A stretch of 64,000 nt of DNA, taken from positions 1-64,000 of the forward strand of contig CAJUEJ010000002.1 of the NCBI GenBank assembly GCA_910585435.1, given 5' to 3'. The notes beneath the pieces are model-generated. The model had not been told where the DNA came from. It did not search any database and saw only the letters and a program-made list of their open reading frames with translations. Every line of letters starts with the position of its first letter. Within the stretch, counting starts at the first letter, position 1. This document shows positions 16,284 to 26,253 of the stretch, piece after piece. Source of the stretch: an uncultured Hungatella sp. Its GTDB lineage: Bacteria > Bacillota > Clostridia > Lachnospirales > Lachnospiraceae. The position numbers were made by a program, and so were the translations under genes.

Positions 16284-17153
16284 ATGTGGATTGCAGATGG
16301 TTGGAAAGATTATGAGGTAATTGACTGTTCAAAAGGGGAAAAGCTGGAGCGCTGGGGAGATTACCTTCTGATCCGTCCGGATCCCCAGGTTATCTGGGAT
16401 TCCCCCAGGACCCATAAAGGCTGGAAGCATCCTAACGGCCATTACCACCGCAGTGCCAAAGGCGGCGGTGAATGGGAATTTTTTGATCTTCCCCAGCAGT
16501 GGGATATCCGCTATCATGACCTGACATTTCATCTAAAGCCCTTCAGCTTCAAACACACAGGGCTTTTCCCTGAGCAGGCTGCCAACTGGGACTGGTTCGG
16601 GGATACGATCCGCCGGGCGGACAGGCCTGTAAAGGTTTTAAATCTGTTTGCCTATACCGGCGGTGCCACCATAGCTGCCGCCCGTGCAGGCGCCAGCGTC
16701 ACCCACGTGGATGCGTCCAAAGGAATGGTGGGATGGGCAAAGGAAAACGCCAAATCCAGCGGTCTGGAGAATGCCCCCATCCGCTGGATCGTAGATGACT
16801 GTGTTAAATTTACAGAGAGGGAGATCCGCCGGGGCAATCACTATGATGCCATCATCATGGATCCCCCTTCCTATGGCAGAGGTCCCAAGGGAGAGATCTG
16901 GAAGATCGAGGATTCCATCCATCCCTTCGTAAAGCTGTGTGCCAAGCTTCTGTCCCAACAGCCTCTGTTTTTCCTGATCAACTCCTACACCACCGGTCTG
17001 GCGCCCTCAGTCCTGTCTTACATGCTGTCTCTGGAGATCTGCCCGGTTCACAAAGGCCAAGTGCAGTCCCAGGAGATCGGGCTGCCTGTATCCGGCAGCG
17101 GGCTGATTCTTCCCTGCGGCGCTTCCGGGCGCTGGAGCCGGGATACATTTTAA
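16284..17153 (+). CDS. Class I SAM-dependent methyltransferase (RlmI/RlmK-like)
   Basis: The 289-residue protein has a Rossmann methyltransferase domain with motif I LNLFAYTGGATIAAARAGA (residues about 118-136), the acidic motif THVDAS, and the catalytic-loop motif DPPSYGRG (residues 193-200). These are typical of the COG1092 rRNA methyltransferases that modify cytosines of 23S rRNA. It lacks the N-terminal PUA domain of RlmI. The target is not determined. It is one of only three plus-strand genes here and converges on the HAD gene 11 bases away. Confidence 0.82.
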   Translation: MWIADGWKDYEVIDCSKGEKLERWGDYLLIRPDPQVIWDSPRTHKGWKHPNGHYHRSAKGGGEWEFFDLPQQWDIRYHDLTFHLKPFSFKHTGLFPEQAANWDWFGDTIRRADRPVKVLNLFAYTGGATIAAARAGASVTHVDASKGMVGWAKENAKSSGLENAPIRWIVDDCVKFTEREIRRGNHYDAIIMDPPSYGRGPKGEIWKIEDSIHPFVKLCAKLLSQQPLFFLINSYTTGLAPSVLSYMLSLEICPVHKGQVQSQEIGLPVSGSGLILPCGASGRWSRDTF

Positions 17154-17164
17154 GGCGGAACCCT

Positions 17165-17848
17165 TTATCCCAGCACCGAGAAAATATCCGGCAGCTCATG
17201 GATGACATACGTGGGGATCACATCCTCATACTGAGCCTGCCGGTCTCTGGTAAACCAGCAGGTATCCATGCCTGCGTCGCTGCCGCCCTTGATGTCAGAG
17301 GTCAGAGAGTCTCCAATCACCAGGGTCTTCCCCTGCTGAAAGCCTGGAATATGTGCCTTTACATAATCAAAAAATTCCTTTGACGGCTTATTGACCCCTA
17401 TTCTTCCAGAGATAAAAAAGTCTGAAAAATATTGGCTGAGACCTGAGTGTTCCATACGGAATTCCTGGGTCTCCTCCAGTCCGTTGGTGATCACATACAG
17501 GCGGTACGTTTTTTTCAGCTCTGCCAGAACCTGATGTACACAGGGTATCTGCTGGATTCCCCGGTTCAGATAGCGCCTGTACGTCTTTTCCCACCGGGCT
17601 CCGTCTACCTCCCGCCCATAATGCTTCATCAGCATGGCAAAGCGGTTATTCAGAACCTCTTCTAAAGAAATCTCCTTTTTCTCTATCTTCTTCCACAATC
17701 CGGAGTTGATCCTCTTATACGTCTGATACATCTCATCCGTATACGTTTCCCCCAATTCCAGAAGCATAGAGCGGAAAGACTCTGCTTCGTTGGCGTCAAA
17801 ATCCAGCAGCGTATTATCCACATCAAATAACAGTGTCGTATATTTCAC
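17165..17848 (-). CDS. HAD-family hydrolase, YjjG-type nucleotidase
   Basis: The 227-residue protein begins MKYTTLLFDVDNTLLDFD, in which Asp9 is the predicted nucleophile and Asp11 the acid/base. It has a helical cap, motif II VITNG, Lys in NKPSKEFF, and motif IV GDSLTSDI. This fits the YjjG group, which dephosphorylates noncanonical pyrimidine nucleotides. I prefer the second GTG start because GGGAGG lies 10 bases upstream of it. It lies 32 bases upstream of the GH120 stop codon and may be read with the xylan genes. Confidence 0.8.
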   Translation of the reverse strand: MKYTTLLFDVDNTLLDFDANEAESFRSMLLELGETYTDEMYQTYKRINSGLWKKIEKKEISLEEVLNNRFAMLMKHYGREVDGARWEKTYRRYLNRGIQQIPCVHQVLAELKKTYRLYVITNGLEETQEFRMEHSGLSQYFSDFFISGRIGVNKPSKEFFDYVKAHIPGFQQGKTLVIGDSLTSDIKGGSDAGMDTCWFTRDRQAQYEDVIPTYVIHELPDIFSVLG

Positions 17849-17880
17849 TCTAATCTCCACCTCCCGGCATCCGGCCTCTT

Positions 17881-19872
17881 CTATACTTCCTGGCTGAAAG
17901 CTCCTTTTACAAAAGGCCCTGGCTGCGGCCGGACACCTCTGTGGCTTCCATAATAATCTTCGTTAAAAATAATCTCCGTCCCGTCAGGATTCTCAAACTT
18001 CTGTTCCGGCTGGAAGGCCTCTCCCAGAGTCTCTGTGGAAATCACACCGGTTTCAAATTCCGGAAGAAACTCATACAGATTGGTCTCCAGGCTGTATACT
18101 CCATCCTTTTCTGTCACCCTGACATAAATCTTATGTTCTGTGTCAACTCTGTAATTCACTTCCCTGGTGCAAGGCTGCGCGCCGTTAAAGAATACGTTGC
18201 CTCCGGTGTAAACCGGCATCTTGTCATAATATTTGCCCCGATCCTCCCTGGAGCCTTTGTCCCCTTCACGGAAGAACCGCTCTAAAAACTCCTTCTGGGT
18301 AGGATACTCATCAAAAGGCTTTGTCCCCACCACCGGGTTGAATTTCATTGCGGTTTCATCCTGGGCATCCCCCAGAAACCGGGCCGGAACCTGTCCCTGA
18401 ACAAATATATTATTGTAGAAACGCATATCTCCGTGGAGGAATGTCATAAAGCCTGCCACCTCTGTCCTGTGAGGAACATGGTAAGGCGTATACCGCTCAT
18501 GTCCGCTTCCCCCGTTGTTGGTTCCCTCCCCCACACTGGTGAAGGAGCCGCAGATTAAATTGTGGACATAGGCGACTCCCTGGGTTGCCAGCTTTCCGCT
18601 GTAGGTAGACAGAAGCACATTGTTGTCCACCAGAGTGGGCCCATGGCTCACCTCGATAAAAATATCCTCCCCCAGTGCAAGAGGCATGCTTAAATCCGTA
18701 CCGGCCGGCGGGACATTGTCATGGAACAGGTTCTGGGTCACCCTTGTGCCCTGGGCCTGCCAGTCCAGCCACAGCCCTCTGGTACAGTGATGAATATGGT
18801 TGCGCCGGAAGATCACGTCAATGGCCCCATGCATCTTGATTCCGCCGATCTCGGCCCCTGCCATCTGCTGCTTGTTGTTGATATGGTGAATATGGTTGTC
18901 TTCTATAATAGAGAATACACCTCCCAGATGCCCCACGATACCCGTCTGCTCACAGTGGTGGATATTGCACCGGCGGATAATATGGGAACCGATATTCTCC
19001 TTGGTCCATCCTTCTGTCTGGGCCTGGCAGATGGCATCCCGCTCCGTCTGAGTCCCATGCTTTACCCGCCTCACTGCCCATTTATTCTCATTTTCCGGCT
19101 GGAGATATTTCCCCAGGGAAATGCCGCAGCACTTGGAATCTGACACCTCACAGTCCTCTATGATCCACCCCTTTGACCAGTGAGGGCCGATCATTCCCTC
19201 CTGATAAGCCGTTGGAGGGGCCCAGGTAGTGGCAGCCTGCTTCACTGCAAAGCCGGACAGAGTGATATAGCTGACCCCTGTCTTATCCGGATAAAAACAG
19301 TTGCGGCGCACATTGATCTCCACATTCTCCTTGTTGGGATCTGCCCCCTGGAAATTGGCATAGAGAACCGTCACATCCCCGTCCTGCTCTGTATACCATT
19401 TATACAGAGAATATGCAGGCTCCCAGGAAGCCGGATTCTCCACCGGCTTAAGCACCTCCTCGATGCTGAAGCACTCATACATGGAACGCCCGTTCAGATA
19501 CACTTCCCCGGTATGAACCGGCTTATCCCCATAGTACCAGTCGCCGAAAATCTCCGTGGTATAGGGATTGTAAGATCCGAAAATCCCGTTGGGAATCCGG
19601 GCCGTCCACACATCCTTCTCATATGGGGCCCAGCACTTCACTTCCTCCGCCCCGGTAATCACCGCTTCCAGGGGCTTTTCGGAGCGATAGACAATGGGAG
19701 CTTTTTCCGTTCCCCCATTGCGGGGATTTACATATTCCCGGTATACGCCGGGAGCCACCACGATCTCATCCCCGGCCACCGCCAGCCGGGCGGCAGCGTT
19801 GATCGTCTTAAACGGCCGTTCCCTGCTTCCGTCCCCAGGCCGCTTTGCGTCAGATGCCACATAATAGATCAT
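17881..19872 (-). CDS. Beta-xylosidase, glycoside hydrolase family 120
   Basis: This 663-residue right-handed beta-helix protein resembles GH120 xylosidases such as XylC of Thermoanaerobacterium over its whole length, judged from memory. Shared segments include NPYTTEIFGDW, EVYLNGRSMYE, NVEINVRRNCFYP and GPHWSKGWIIED. The family catalytic pair corresponds to Asp370 (GLWLDW) and Glu407 (FIEVSHGP). A short insertion of about 14 residues lies between them. There is no signal peptide, so it should cleave imported xylo-oligosaccharides in the cytoplasm. AAGGAGG precedes the ATG. It follows the GH67 gene by 30 bases. Confidence 0.85.
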   Translation of the reverse strand: MIYYVASDAKRPGDGSRERPFKTINAAARLAVAGDEIVVAPGVYREYVNPRNGGTEKAPIVYRSEKPLEAVITGAEEVKCWAPYEKDVWTARIPNGIFGSYNPYTTEIFGDWYYGDKPVHTGEVYLNGRSMYECFSIEEVLKPVENPASWEPAYSLYKWYTEQDGDVTVLYANFQGADPNKENVEINVRRNCFYPDKTGVSYITLSGFAVKQAATTWAPPTAYQEGMIGPHWSKGWIIEDCEVSDSKCCGISLGKYLQPENENKWAVRRVKHGTQTERDAICQAQTEGWTKENIGSHIIRRCNIHHCEQTGIVGHLGGVFSIIEDNHIHHINNKQQMAGAEIGGIKMHGAIDVIFRRNHIHHCTRGLWLDWQAQGTRVTQNLFHDNVPPAGTDLSMPLALGEDIFIEVSHGPTLVDNNVLLSTYSGKLATQGVAYVHNLICGSFTSVGEGTNNGGSGHERYTPYHVPHRTEVAGFMTFLHGDMRFYNNIFVQGQVPARFLGDAQDETAMKFNPVVGTKPFDEYPTQKEFLERFFREGDKGSREDRGKYYDKMPVYTGGNVFFNGAQPCTREVNYRVDTEHKIYVRVTEKDGVYSLETNLYEFLPEFETGVISTETLGEAFQPEQKFENPDGTEIIFNEDYYGSHRGVRPQPGPFVKGAFSQEV

Positions 19873-19902
19873 GTCTTCTTCCTCCTTACATTCCAGACTT
19901 TT

Positions 19903-21861
19903 TTACTCATAAATGGTTCTTCCCTTTTCGTCCGAAATCCCTGATTTCCGGTAAAAATAGGAGTTAATCTGATCTCTCCAGTTCACTGCATTCTTAAGCT
20001 GTCTCTCCAGCCTTTCTTTTACATTCTCATAGCTTTCCTCATCCAGCTGCTCCTTTAGTTCTTCCCACGTGGCCTGATATTGTTTTACCTTTTCCACGCC
20101 TTCAAAATGGGTGTCATAGATGTGCTGAATCACCGTCTTTCCGGAATGAAGCACATGGGTATAGGGCACATGGTGGAAGAACAGCAGATATTCATCCGGA
20201 CAGGAGGAAAGCGCTTCATACTCCCCGGCCCGTTCCTCCGAGTACTGGAAGGTGTAGCCGGTTCCGGTGGCTCTTGTACGGTCCCTCCCCAGGCCGTTCC
20301 GATCCGCATAATGATACGTTCCCCAGCTGTCATACTCATAACCGTCAATGTCCGGCCCGTAGTGCAGCTTCGGCTTGCACATAAACCCTACGGACAGCGG
20401 ACAGGTGTAATCCTCATAGGTCTCCCTGGAGGTCATGAGAATGCCCAGAAGCTTCTCCTCCCCTTTTTCATCCAGCTCAAAGCTTAACCGAATCCACTCT
20501 CCGGCGATCTCCTCCGCCGATGCATCATTGCTCCAGATCATACGCCCATATCCGTACAGGTTGGCCTGGGACAGCTTATTCCCTGTCCAGTTGTCATCCA
20601 TGCCCACGCTGCCCACTGCCGCGATTCCGGACAACGCCCTGTTCTGAGAATGAGTCTTAATCACATGTTTGATCACCGAATCCCCTTCATATTTGGTATC
20701 AAAATCCATAGTCTCCTTCCACATGGGAACCAGGTAGCAGATATCAATCTGATGTCCCGTATATTCCTGAGTAATCTGGAACTCCAACATCTGATTGGTA
20801 TTTTTCAAAGCCCCGAACAGAGGAGAATGAGGCTCCCGAATCTGGAAATCAATGGGCCCGTTCTTAATCTGCAGAATCACATTATCTGCAAATTTCCCGT
20901 CCAATTCCATAAAAATATCGTAAGCTGCCTTCGCCCTGTCCAGGCTTCTGTCTCTCCAGTCCTGCCTGCAGTTATACACAAAACAGCGCCAGATAATAAT
21001 CCCGCCGTAGGGAGCAACCGCCTCCGCCAGCATATTGGCCCCCTCATCATGATTCCTTCCATAAGTAAACGGCCCCGGCCTTCCCTCAGAATCCGCCTTC
21101 ACCACAAAGCCGGCAAAATCCGGAATCACCTGATAGATCCCTGCCACCGTATCCTTCCACCACTGCCGGACCTCCGGCGCCAGAGGATCCGCTGTCTCCA
21201 GGCCGCCGATACTCATAGGCGACGCGTAATTGACGCTGAGGAAGAGCTTAATCCCATACTGGCCAAACACATCCGAAATCCTCTTAATCTCCGCCAGATA
21301 CTCCGGCTCAACAAAATGCGTCTCCAGCTGATGCACATTTACATTATTAATAGAAACCCCATTGATACCAACCGAGGCAAGCAGTCTGGCATACTGCCGA
21401 ACCAGTTCCATGTCCCCCCGGAAGCGGTTCTTGTCATAGTAAATAGAATCCCCCGCATACCCTCTCTCAATCGATCCGTCAAAATTATCCCAGTGGTTGA
21501 TCATGCGGATGCTCTGATCCGGAACCGAAACATAAGGAAATTCCTTCTGTCCGGTAATAAGGAGCCGGTGAAGCCCAAACATGCCGTACAGAAGCCCCTG
21601 TTCCCCACACGCTTCCACCACATACCGGTTCCCTTCTTTTTCGATCCGATAGCCCTCCTTCAAAAGGCTTTTCTCATCCGTCCTTCGGAACAAAACCCTG
21701 GCATCCTTCCCCTCAGACTTTTCAGTTCCCGCAAACAGAAGAGGCATCTCCCTTTCAATAGTTTCCATTATCCACCCTGCATCCGCGTTTTCTGCCACAC
21801 AGAAACTCCACGTCCCCTGGCCTTTCTTCTTCAGCCAGCACAAATCTCTGTCTTCTCTCAT
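19903..21861 (-). CDS. aguA: Alpha-glucuronidase, glycoside hydrolase family 67
   Basis: GH67 enzymes remove (4-O-methyl)glucuronic acid from the non-reducing end of xylo-oligosaccharides. The 652-residue protein shows the three-domain family layout. The expected catalytic acid is Glu259 (KADSEGRPGP), and the carboxylate pair is Asp338 (KNGPIDFQ) and Glu366 (QITQEYTG). No signal peptide is present, so it is cytoplasmic. The ATG was preferred over a GTG two codons upstream because AAGGA lies at a better distance. It is paired with the GH120 xylosidase gene downstream. Confidence 0.93.
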   Translation of the reverse strand: MREDRDLCWLKKKGQGTWSFCVAENADAGWIMETIEREMPLLFAGTEKSEGKDARVLFRRTDEKSLLKEGYRIEKEGNRYVVEACGEQGLLYGMFGLHRLLITGQKEFPYVSVPDQSIRMINHWDNFDGSIERGYAGDSIYYDKNRFRGDMELVRQYARLLASVGINGVSINNVNVHQLETHFVEPEYLAEIKRISDVFGQYGIKLFLSVNYASPMSIGGLETADPLAPEVRQWWKDTVAGIYQVIPDFAGFVVKADSEGRPGPFTYGRNHDEGANMLAEAVAPYGGIIIWRCFVYNCRQDWRDRSLDRAKAAYDIFMELDGKFADNVILQIKNGPIDFQIREPHSPLFGALKNTNQMLEFQITQEYTGHQIDICYLVPMWKETMDFDTKYEGDSVIKHVIKTHSQNRALSGIAAVGSVGMDDNWTGNKLSQANLYGYGRMIWSNDASAEEIAGEWIRLSFELDEKGEEKLLGILMTSRETYEDYTCPLSVGFMCKPKLHYGPDIDGYEYDSWGTYHYADRNGLGRDRTRATGTGYTFQYSEERAGEYEALSSCPDEYLLFFHHVPYTHVLHSGKTVIQHIYDTHFEGVEKVKQYQATWEELKEQLDEESYENVKERLERQLKNAVNWRDQINSYFYRKSGISDEKGRTIYE

Positions 21862-21930
21862 ATTCACCTGTCCTTTTCAAAAATGTTTACCCTCACCTTT
21901 TAGCATACGAGATAACGTAGCCCCCCTACT

Positions 21931-21965
21931 CAAAAACTGCACCGGAAATCCAATCCCCGGTGCAG
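21931..21965 (-). terminator. Terminator between dehydrogenase and GH67 genes
   Basis: A 9-base perfect stem (CTGCACCGG/CCGGTGCAG) with an 11-base loop is followed on the minus strand by TTTTTGAG. It lies 28 bases after the dehydrogenase stop codon, so the GH67-GH120 pair may be attenuated or separately promoted. No convincing promoter was seen in the 70 bases between hairpin and gene. Confidence 0.75.
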
Positions 21966-21992
21966 CCCCTGCCTTCTATGTATTTCCTGCAA

Positions 21993-22937
21993 TCAGCATA
22001 TCACATTCTGCATGCTCCCTGCAAGCCAGCATTTAATATTTTCCCCCACAATCACGGCCCTCTTCTCAAATGCCTGTTCCGAAGCAAACGCCACATGAGG
22101 AGTAGCGATCAGATTCCTGGCCCCGAAAAGCACATGATCCTTTGCCACCGGCGGCTCCACCTCAAACACATCCACAGCCGCCCCGGCGATCCAGCCTTCA
22201 TTCAAAGCCTTCGCCAGCGCCTCACTGTCCACAATCGGCCCTCTCGCCGTATTAATAAACAATGCATTCTTCTTCATCATCCCAAACTGTGCTTCCCCCA
22301 TAAGCCCAACGGTCTCACTGGTCTGCGGCACATGAACCGACACAATATCACAGGTCTTAAGAAGCTCTTCCATGGAAACAAATGTCACCCCGGGAATCTC
22401 CTTCACCGACCGGTTGTAAGCATACGTCTCACACCCGAATGCCTGGGCGATCTGTAACACTCTCTCACCGATAGCCCCTGCTCCGATGACGCCGAACTTC
22501 TTGCCTTCCAGCTCGAAACCAACCAATCCCTGCTTGGTTCCTCCGTCTCTCACTGCATCATTACAGGCCAGCACATTCCTTGCCATGTCAATGACAAACC
22601 CAAACACCAGATCCGCCACTGCCACGGTAGAGTATCCTGCACAGTTGCACACACGGATCCCCTTTTCTTTACAATACTGAATATCCACCAGATCCACACC
22701 GGTAAACGCCACGCAGATCATCTTAAGCTCCGGACATTTCTCCATAATATCCCTGCCATACTTCATATTGGAAAGAACCACGCAGTCCGCTCCCTGGCTT
22801 CGCTCCGTAAGAACCTGAGGATCCTCATTCCTGTCCTGATAATAAGTAATCTCATGCCCGGTTCCAACTGCTTCTTCCACAATTCTTTTCAGACTGTCTC
22901 CGGAGATGCCAAGCGGCTCTAAAAATGTAATCTTCAT
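21993..22937 (-). CDS. D-2-hydroxyacid dehydrogenase (NAD-dependent)
   Basis: The 314-residue protein belongs to the D-isomer-specific 2-hydroxyacid dehydrogenase family. It has the NAD-binding GAGAIG loop (residues 152-157) and the catalytic Arg232 (NTARGPIVD), Glu261 (DVFEVEPP) and His281 (TPHVAF). The substrate is not clear. In this setting it might act on a sugar-acid or glyoxylate-type product of glucuronate catabolism, but that is inference. GGAGG lies 9 bases before the ATG, and the gene is 38 bases from the permease gene. Confidence 0.88.
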   Translation of the reverse strand: MKITFLEPLGISGDSLKRIVEEAVGTGHEITYYQDRNEDPQVLTERSQGADCVVLSNMKYGRDIMEKCPELKMICVAFTGVDLVDIQYCKEKGIRVCNCAGYSTVAVADLVFGFVIDMARNVLACNDAVRDGGTKQGLVGFELEGKKFGVIGAGAIGERVLQIAQAFGCETYAYNRSVKEIPGVTFVSMEELLKTCDIVSVHVPQTSETVGLMGEAQFGMMKKNALFINTARGPIVDSEALAKALNEGWIAGAAVDVFEVEPPVAKDHVLFGARNLIATPHVAFASEQAFEKRAVIVGENIKCWLAGSMQNVIC

Positions 22938-22975
22938 TGTTGTCTTCCTCCAAATTATTCCAAATTTACTTCATT

Positions 22976-23824
22976 TTAGCCTTTCACAGCGCCTGCTGTC
23001 AATCCTTCTATGAAATACCGGTTGAAGCACAGGTATACGATAATCATGGGAACCATGGCAATGGCTGAGCCTGCCAGCATCAGATTCCAGGAGGAGGCAG
23101 CCTCGCCGGATCCCTTTAAATTCATGATACCTACAATAAGCGGCATTCTGTCAGGATTGGAAAGGGTAAACACCATGGGCATCAGGTAATCATTCCAGGA
23201 ATGCCTGAATTCCAGAATCGCAATGGTAGCGATCAGAGGCTTTAAAAGGGGAAGGATTATCTTCACATACGTAGCAAAGAAGGAGCATCCGTCAACCTTC
23301 GCCGCCTCGTCAATTTCCTTTGAGATAGAGCGGATATAGGAACAGGTAATAAACAGATTGGTAACATTCAGCCCAAGCACTCTTATTATGATCACGCCCC
23401 ACAAAGATTTGTTAATCCCCAAAAACTTTGCGATGGCAAACTGAGGATACAGAGTCAGGCTTCCCAAATTTACAAACATGGAAGATACCACCAGTGCAAA
23501 CAGGATATTCTTACCCGGGAAATCTCCCCGCTCAAAACAGTAACCAGCCACCGTACTGGTAAAAATTGTTCCAAACACAATAGTTCCGGCCATAAAAATG
23601 GAATTCCCCGTATACTTTGCAAAATTCCCTAATTCCCAGGCCTGCTTATAATTATCAAACACAAATTTCTCCGGCAGAAGCTTTCCGTTGGATGCCAGAA
23701 GCTCCATATTTCCCTTAAAAGAACCTAATATGGTGTAGAGTACCGGGAACATGGCAACGATAAAGATAATAATCAGCACCAGATACATCAAACCGGCAGA
23801 AACAAACTTTCTCGAATTTTTCAT
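22976..23824 (-). CDS. Carbohydrate ABC transporter permease (MalG type)
   Basis: This 282-residue inner-membrane permease has six hydrophobic segments. The cytoplasmic EAA loop reads EIDEAAKVDGCSFFATYVKI. I chose the ATG at MKNSRKF because GGGGG lies 8 bases upstream. It is intact, but its partner permease and binding proteins upstream are damaged, so it probably cannot function alone. No ATPase gene is present. Clostridial CUT1 importers often share an MsmX-like ATPase encoded elsewhere. Confidence 0.9.
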   Translation of the reverse strand: MKNSRKFVSAGLMYLVLIIIFIVAMFPVLYTILGSFKGNMELLASNGKLLPEKFVFDNYKQAWELGNFAKYTGNSIFMAGTIVFGTIFTSTVAGYCFERGDFPGKNILFALVVSSMFVNLGSLTLYPQFAIAKFLGINKSLWGVIIIRVLGLNVTNLFITCSYIRSISKEIDEAAKVDGCSFFATYVKIILPLLKPLIATIAILEFRHSWNDYLMPMVFTLSNPDRMPLIVGIMNLKGSGEAASSWNLMLAGSAIAMVPMIIVYLCFNRYFIEGLTAGAVKG

Positions 23825-23859
23825 ATGAAATTCCCCCATCTGTTATATTCATGCAACGG

Positions 23860-24673
23860 TTATTCCGTGCTGTGGCCCAGTTTATCAGTTGCTTTCATGT
23901 AAATCAGAGAAATAATTGCCAGAATAATACCGGTTACAACAGCCATGGCTGATGCATATCCAACCTCAATATTCCTTCCGTCATAGCCAAAGAAATACTT
24001 AAATACATAAGTCATAACCACTTCCGTCCCGCCTGCCGGCTGTCCGTTGGTAGTAGCCAATACCAGATCCGATACCGTCTATCTCCGCACATTCGTAAAG
24101 CTCCAGCGGAACACTTTGAAGCGCCATAAGGAAGAAAATCATGTTGATACCATAATTATTCCATACAGATGCCAGCCCAAGGACAAACATGGCAAGCCAT
24201 TTATTGCCAAACCAGTTGATCGGCCTGGAAATAATATGTACATTCATCAGCATTCCGTTTATAATTCCGTTAAATGCAGCAAACATCAGAGAGAAAATCA
24301 AACCTGCAATAGCCGTACTGATAATAGCCGGAAGGAACAGTGTCACACGGAAGAAGCCTGTTCCCCTCAGCTTCTTGCTTAAAAATACAGCTAAAAGCAG
24401 TGCCAGAGGAATCTCCACCACCAGTTTCCCCAATGACAGAATCACTGCATTGAGTACGGATTTCCAGTACATGGAATCCCTGGTAAAAACCCTTGCAAAA
24501 TTGTTAAACCCTACCCAGGTCTCTCTGAATCCGTTGGAGTCATACATGGCATACCGCAGAATATAAGCAATAGGAACATAGGTAAAAACGACAAAGCCAA
24601 TCATCATGGGAGCCAGCATAAGCAGTGCCTGGTAGGAATCTGTTCCTGTTCTGCGTTTCTTCTTTTCCTTCAT
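23860..24673 (-). pseudogene. ABC transporter permease (MalF type), internally deleted
   Basis: The N-terminal reading frame (from 24673, MKEKKKRRTGTDSYQ) runs through five membrane segments to LELYECAEIDG at about 24075. Then the frame changes, and the C-terminal portion VSDLVLATTNGQPAGG continues in another frame to the stop at 23860. The missing stretch is most of the EAA loop and the following segment, roughly 30-40 codons compared with family members. Reading both sides, ACGGT could be shared microhomology at the junction. A simple one-base frameshift does not explain the loss. Confidence 0.85.
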
Positions 24674-24691
24674 CTTTACCTTTCCCTTTCT

Positions 24692-25498
24692 TTATCCTGT
24701 AATGCCAGGAAGTTTTATATTTTGAGAAACAAGAATATTCTGAAGCCTTTGAACCGCAATTTTATCCGGTGCCACCTTTCCTTCAACAGCCAGTGCAGCA
24801 GCAACGCCTGCCGCCTGCCCTGTCATCGTACACAGGGAAATGGCACGGGTCCCGCTTTCCGCCACATGATCCGCACTGATACAGCGGCCGGACACAAGAA
24901 GATTCTTCACATGGACAGGAATCAGGGAGCGGTAGGGAATCTCAAACGTCCGTTCATCCACAACAGGCTCAAAAATGTGTCCGTTGTACCCTTTCCCTTC
25001 CACCTTGCCGTCCCCGTCCATATAAGCGTCAGGAGCCAGCATATCATAAAATCTTGGGAATACGGCAATCACATCATCAAAATGCCGCTGGCTTTCCATA
25101 TCCTCGATGGTCAGCTTATACAATCCTTCTATACGCCTGCTGTCTCTGAATCCAATCTCCGGTGCAATGGATGCAATCTCAATATCCTTCAGAGCCTCAA
25201 AATGGGTCTTCAGATACTGCCAGATATCCAGATCATATTTTCTGCAGGCAATCTCTCCCTTTGTCAAATCAGCGATATCCGTAGGATCCAGAAAATACTC
25301 ACAGGAATAATTCACGTAGGAAATCTGTCCCCCGGGGGTCAGCCTTCCGAAAGGAAGATCCTGCCTCTTGCATGGAAGCCCTGTTTTTCCTGCCCGGTAA
25401 TCTCTCTTAAACACCTGCCCAATCTCAGACAGCAGATCTCCGTTTTCCATAAGCATCTGGGTATTGGCACCTGCCAGACGCACATTCACTGTAGGAGG
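24692..25498 (-). pseudogene. FAD-dependent oxidoreductase, C-terminal fragment
   Basis: About 265 residues match the C-terminal part of FAD-dependent oxidoreductases of the FAD_oxidored type. The FAD-proximal end is visible as LVSGRCISADHVAESGTR and GQAAGVAAALA. The N-terminal dinucleotide-binding GxGxxG region is missing. The upstream edge near 25498 joins directly to a solute-binding protein fragment in another frame. A GTG at 25489 could start a remnant, but no good ribosome binding site precedes it. Confidence 0.8.
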
Positions 25499-25975
25499 TT
25501 ACCGTCCACAAGGTGCTGGAAAGGCCAAAACCGTATGCCGTTCCGTTGCATGCTTCGGTAATCTTCTTTGCGCACTCCCGAACCTGATCCCAGGTCTTGG
25601 GATAATCCGCCTCTGTCAGGCCTGCCTTTGCAAACAGATCTTTATTGATTACAATACCGAAGGTGGTTAAAGAATATGGAAGCGTGTAGATCTTCCCGTC
25701 AAAAATCTGGCTCTGGTTTGCCAGATAAGGCCTGAAGTTGTCAATCAGTCCTTCGCTTCCCGGCAGATCCTCAAAAGGAACGATGTAGCCTGCATCCACA
25801 AAGTCGATGATCCACTTGGAATCAGCAGAGTAAATCTCCGGCGCCTCACCTGCCTGTGCTGCAATCTTGATGGTATCAGAATACTTGGTTCCATAGATCT
25901 GGTAGTCAATAAAGATACCTAATTCCTTGCCTTCTCCCTCATTGAACGCATCAATCCCTTTTATTTTAATTTTTA
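25499..25975 (-). pseudogene. ABC solute-binding protein, internal fragment
   Basis: The frame reads from about IDAFNEGEGKELGIFIDYQI to GFGLSSTLWTVTSY, which matches the N-terminal half of a CUT1 family extracellular binding protein (GEAPEIYSADSKW, GKIYTLPYSL). It has no signal peptide or start codon at its upstream edge and no C-terminal half. At about 25498 it is fused out of frame to the oxidoreductase fragment. Boundaries are approximate. Confidence 0.8.
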
Positions 25976-26014
25976 ATTTTATCTTTACCTTAAATTCTCT
26001 TAACCTTTCAACAA

Positions 26015-26253
26015 TCAGTTCCCATAAACCCCTTCAAAATATGTTTTTCTCTCAGCAATAACCTCATCTATGCCAATCTTTTTCGCCTCTTCCAGCCACT
26101 GGTCATAAATTCCGTCCATGGCATCCGGTGCACAGGTAATGCACTGTACCAGGTACTTGGATCGGAGAAGAAGGAATTTCCTGATCCGCCGCAGGCTGTA
26201 AGCAGAGACATAGCCATAGCTGCTGTTAATACCTTCGCTAAAATTTTTTTCAT
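26015..26253 (-). pseudogene. ABC solute-binding lipoprotein, both ends only
   Basis: The frame starts with a lipoprotein signal (MKKILAKVLTAAMAMSLLTA, then CGG with the lipobox cysteine). About 10 codons after the cysteine, at about 26165, it changes frame to what looks like the extreme C-terminus of a binding protein (DQWLEEAKKIGIDEVIAER, ending at a TGA at 26015). Nearly all of the mature protein, some 400 residues in the family, is missing. It is first in the operon, directly behind a consensus promoter. Confidence 0.75.

Noticed and set aside
20650..21903. Plus-strand open frame of about 417 codons opposite the alpha-glucuronidase
   Set aside because: It is rich in His, Pro and Arg, has no family resemblance or ribosome binding site, and lies opposite a clear GH67 gene.
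23999..24080. Programmed frameshift in the MalF-type permease
   Set aside because: No slippery heptamer is visible, and a stretch of about 30-40 codons is missing, so shifting the frame would not restore the protein.
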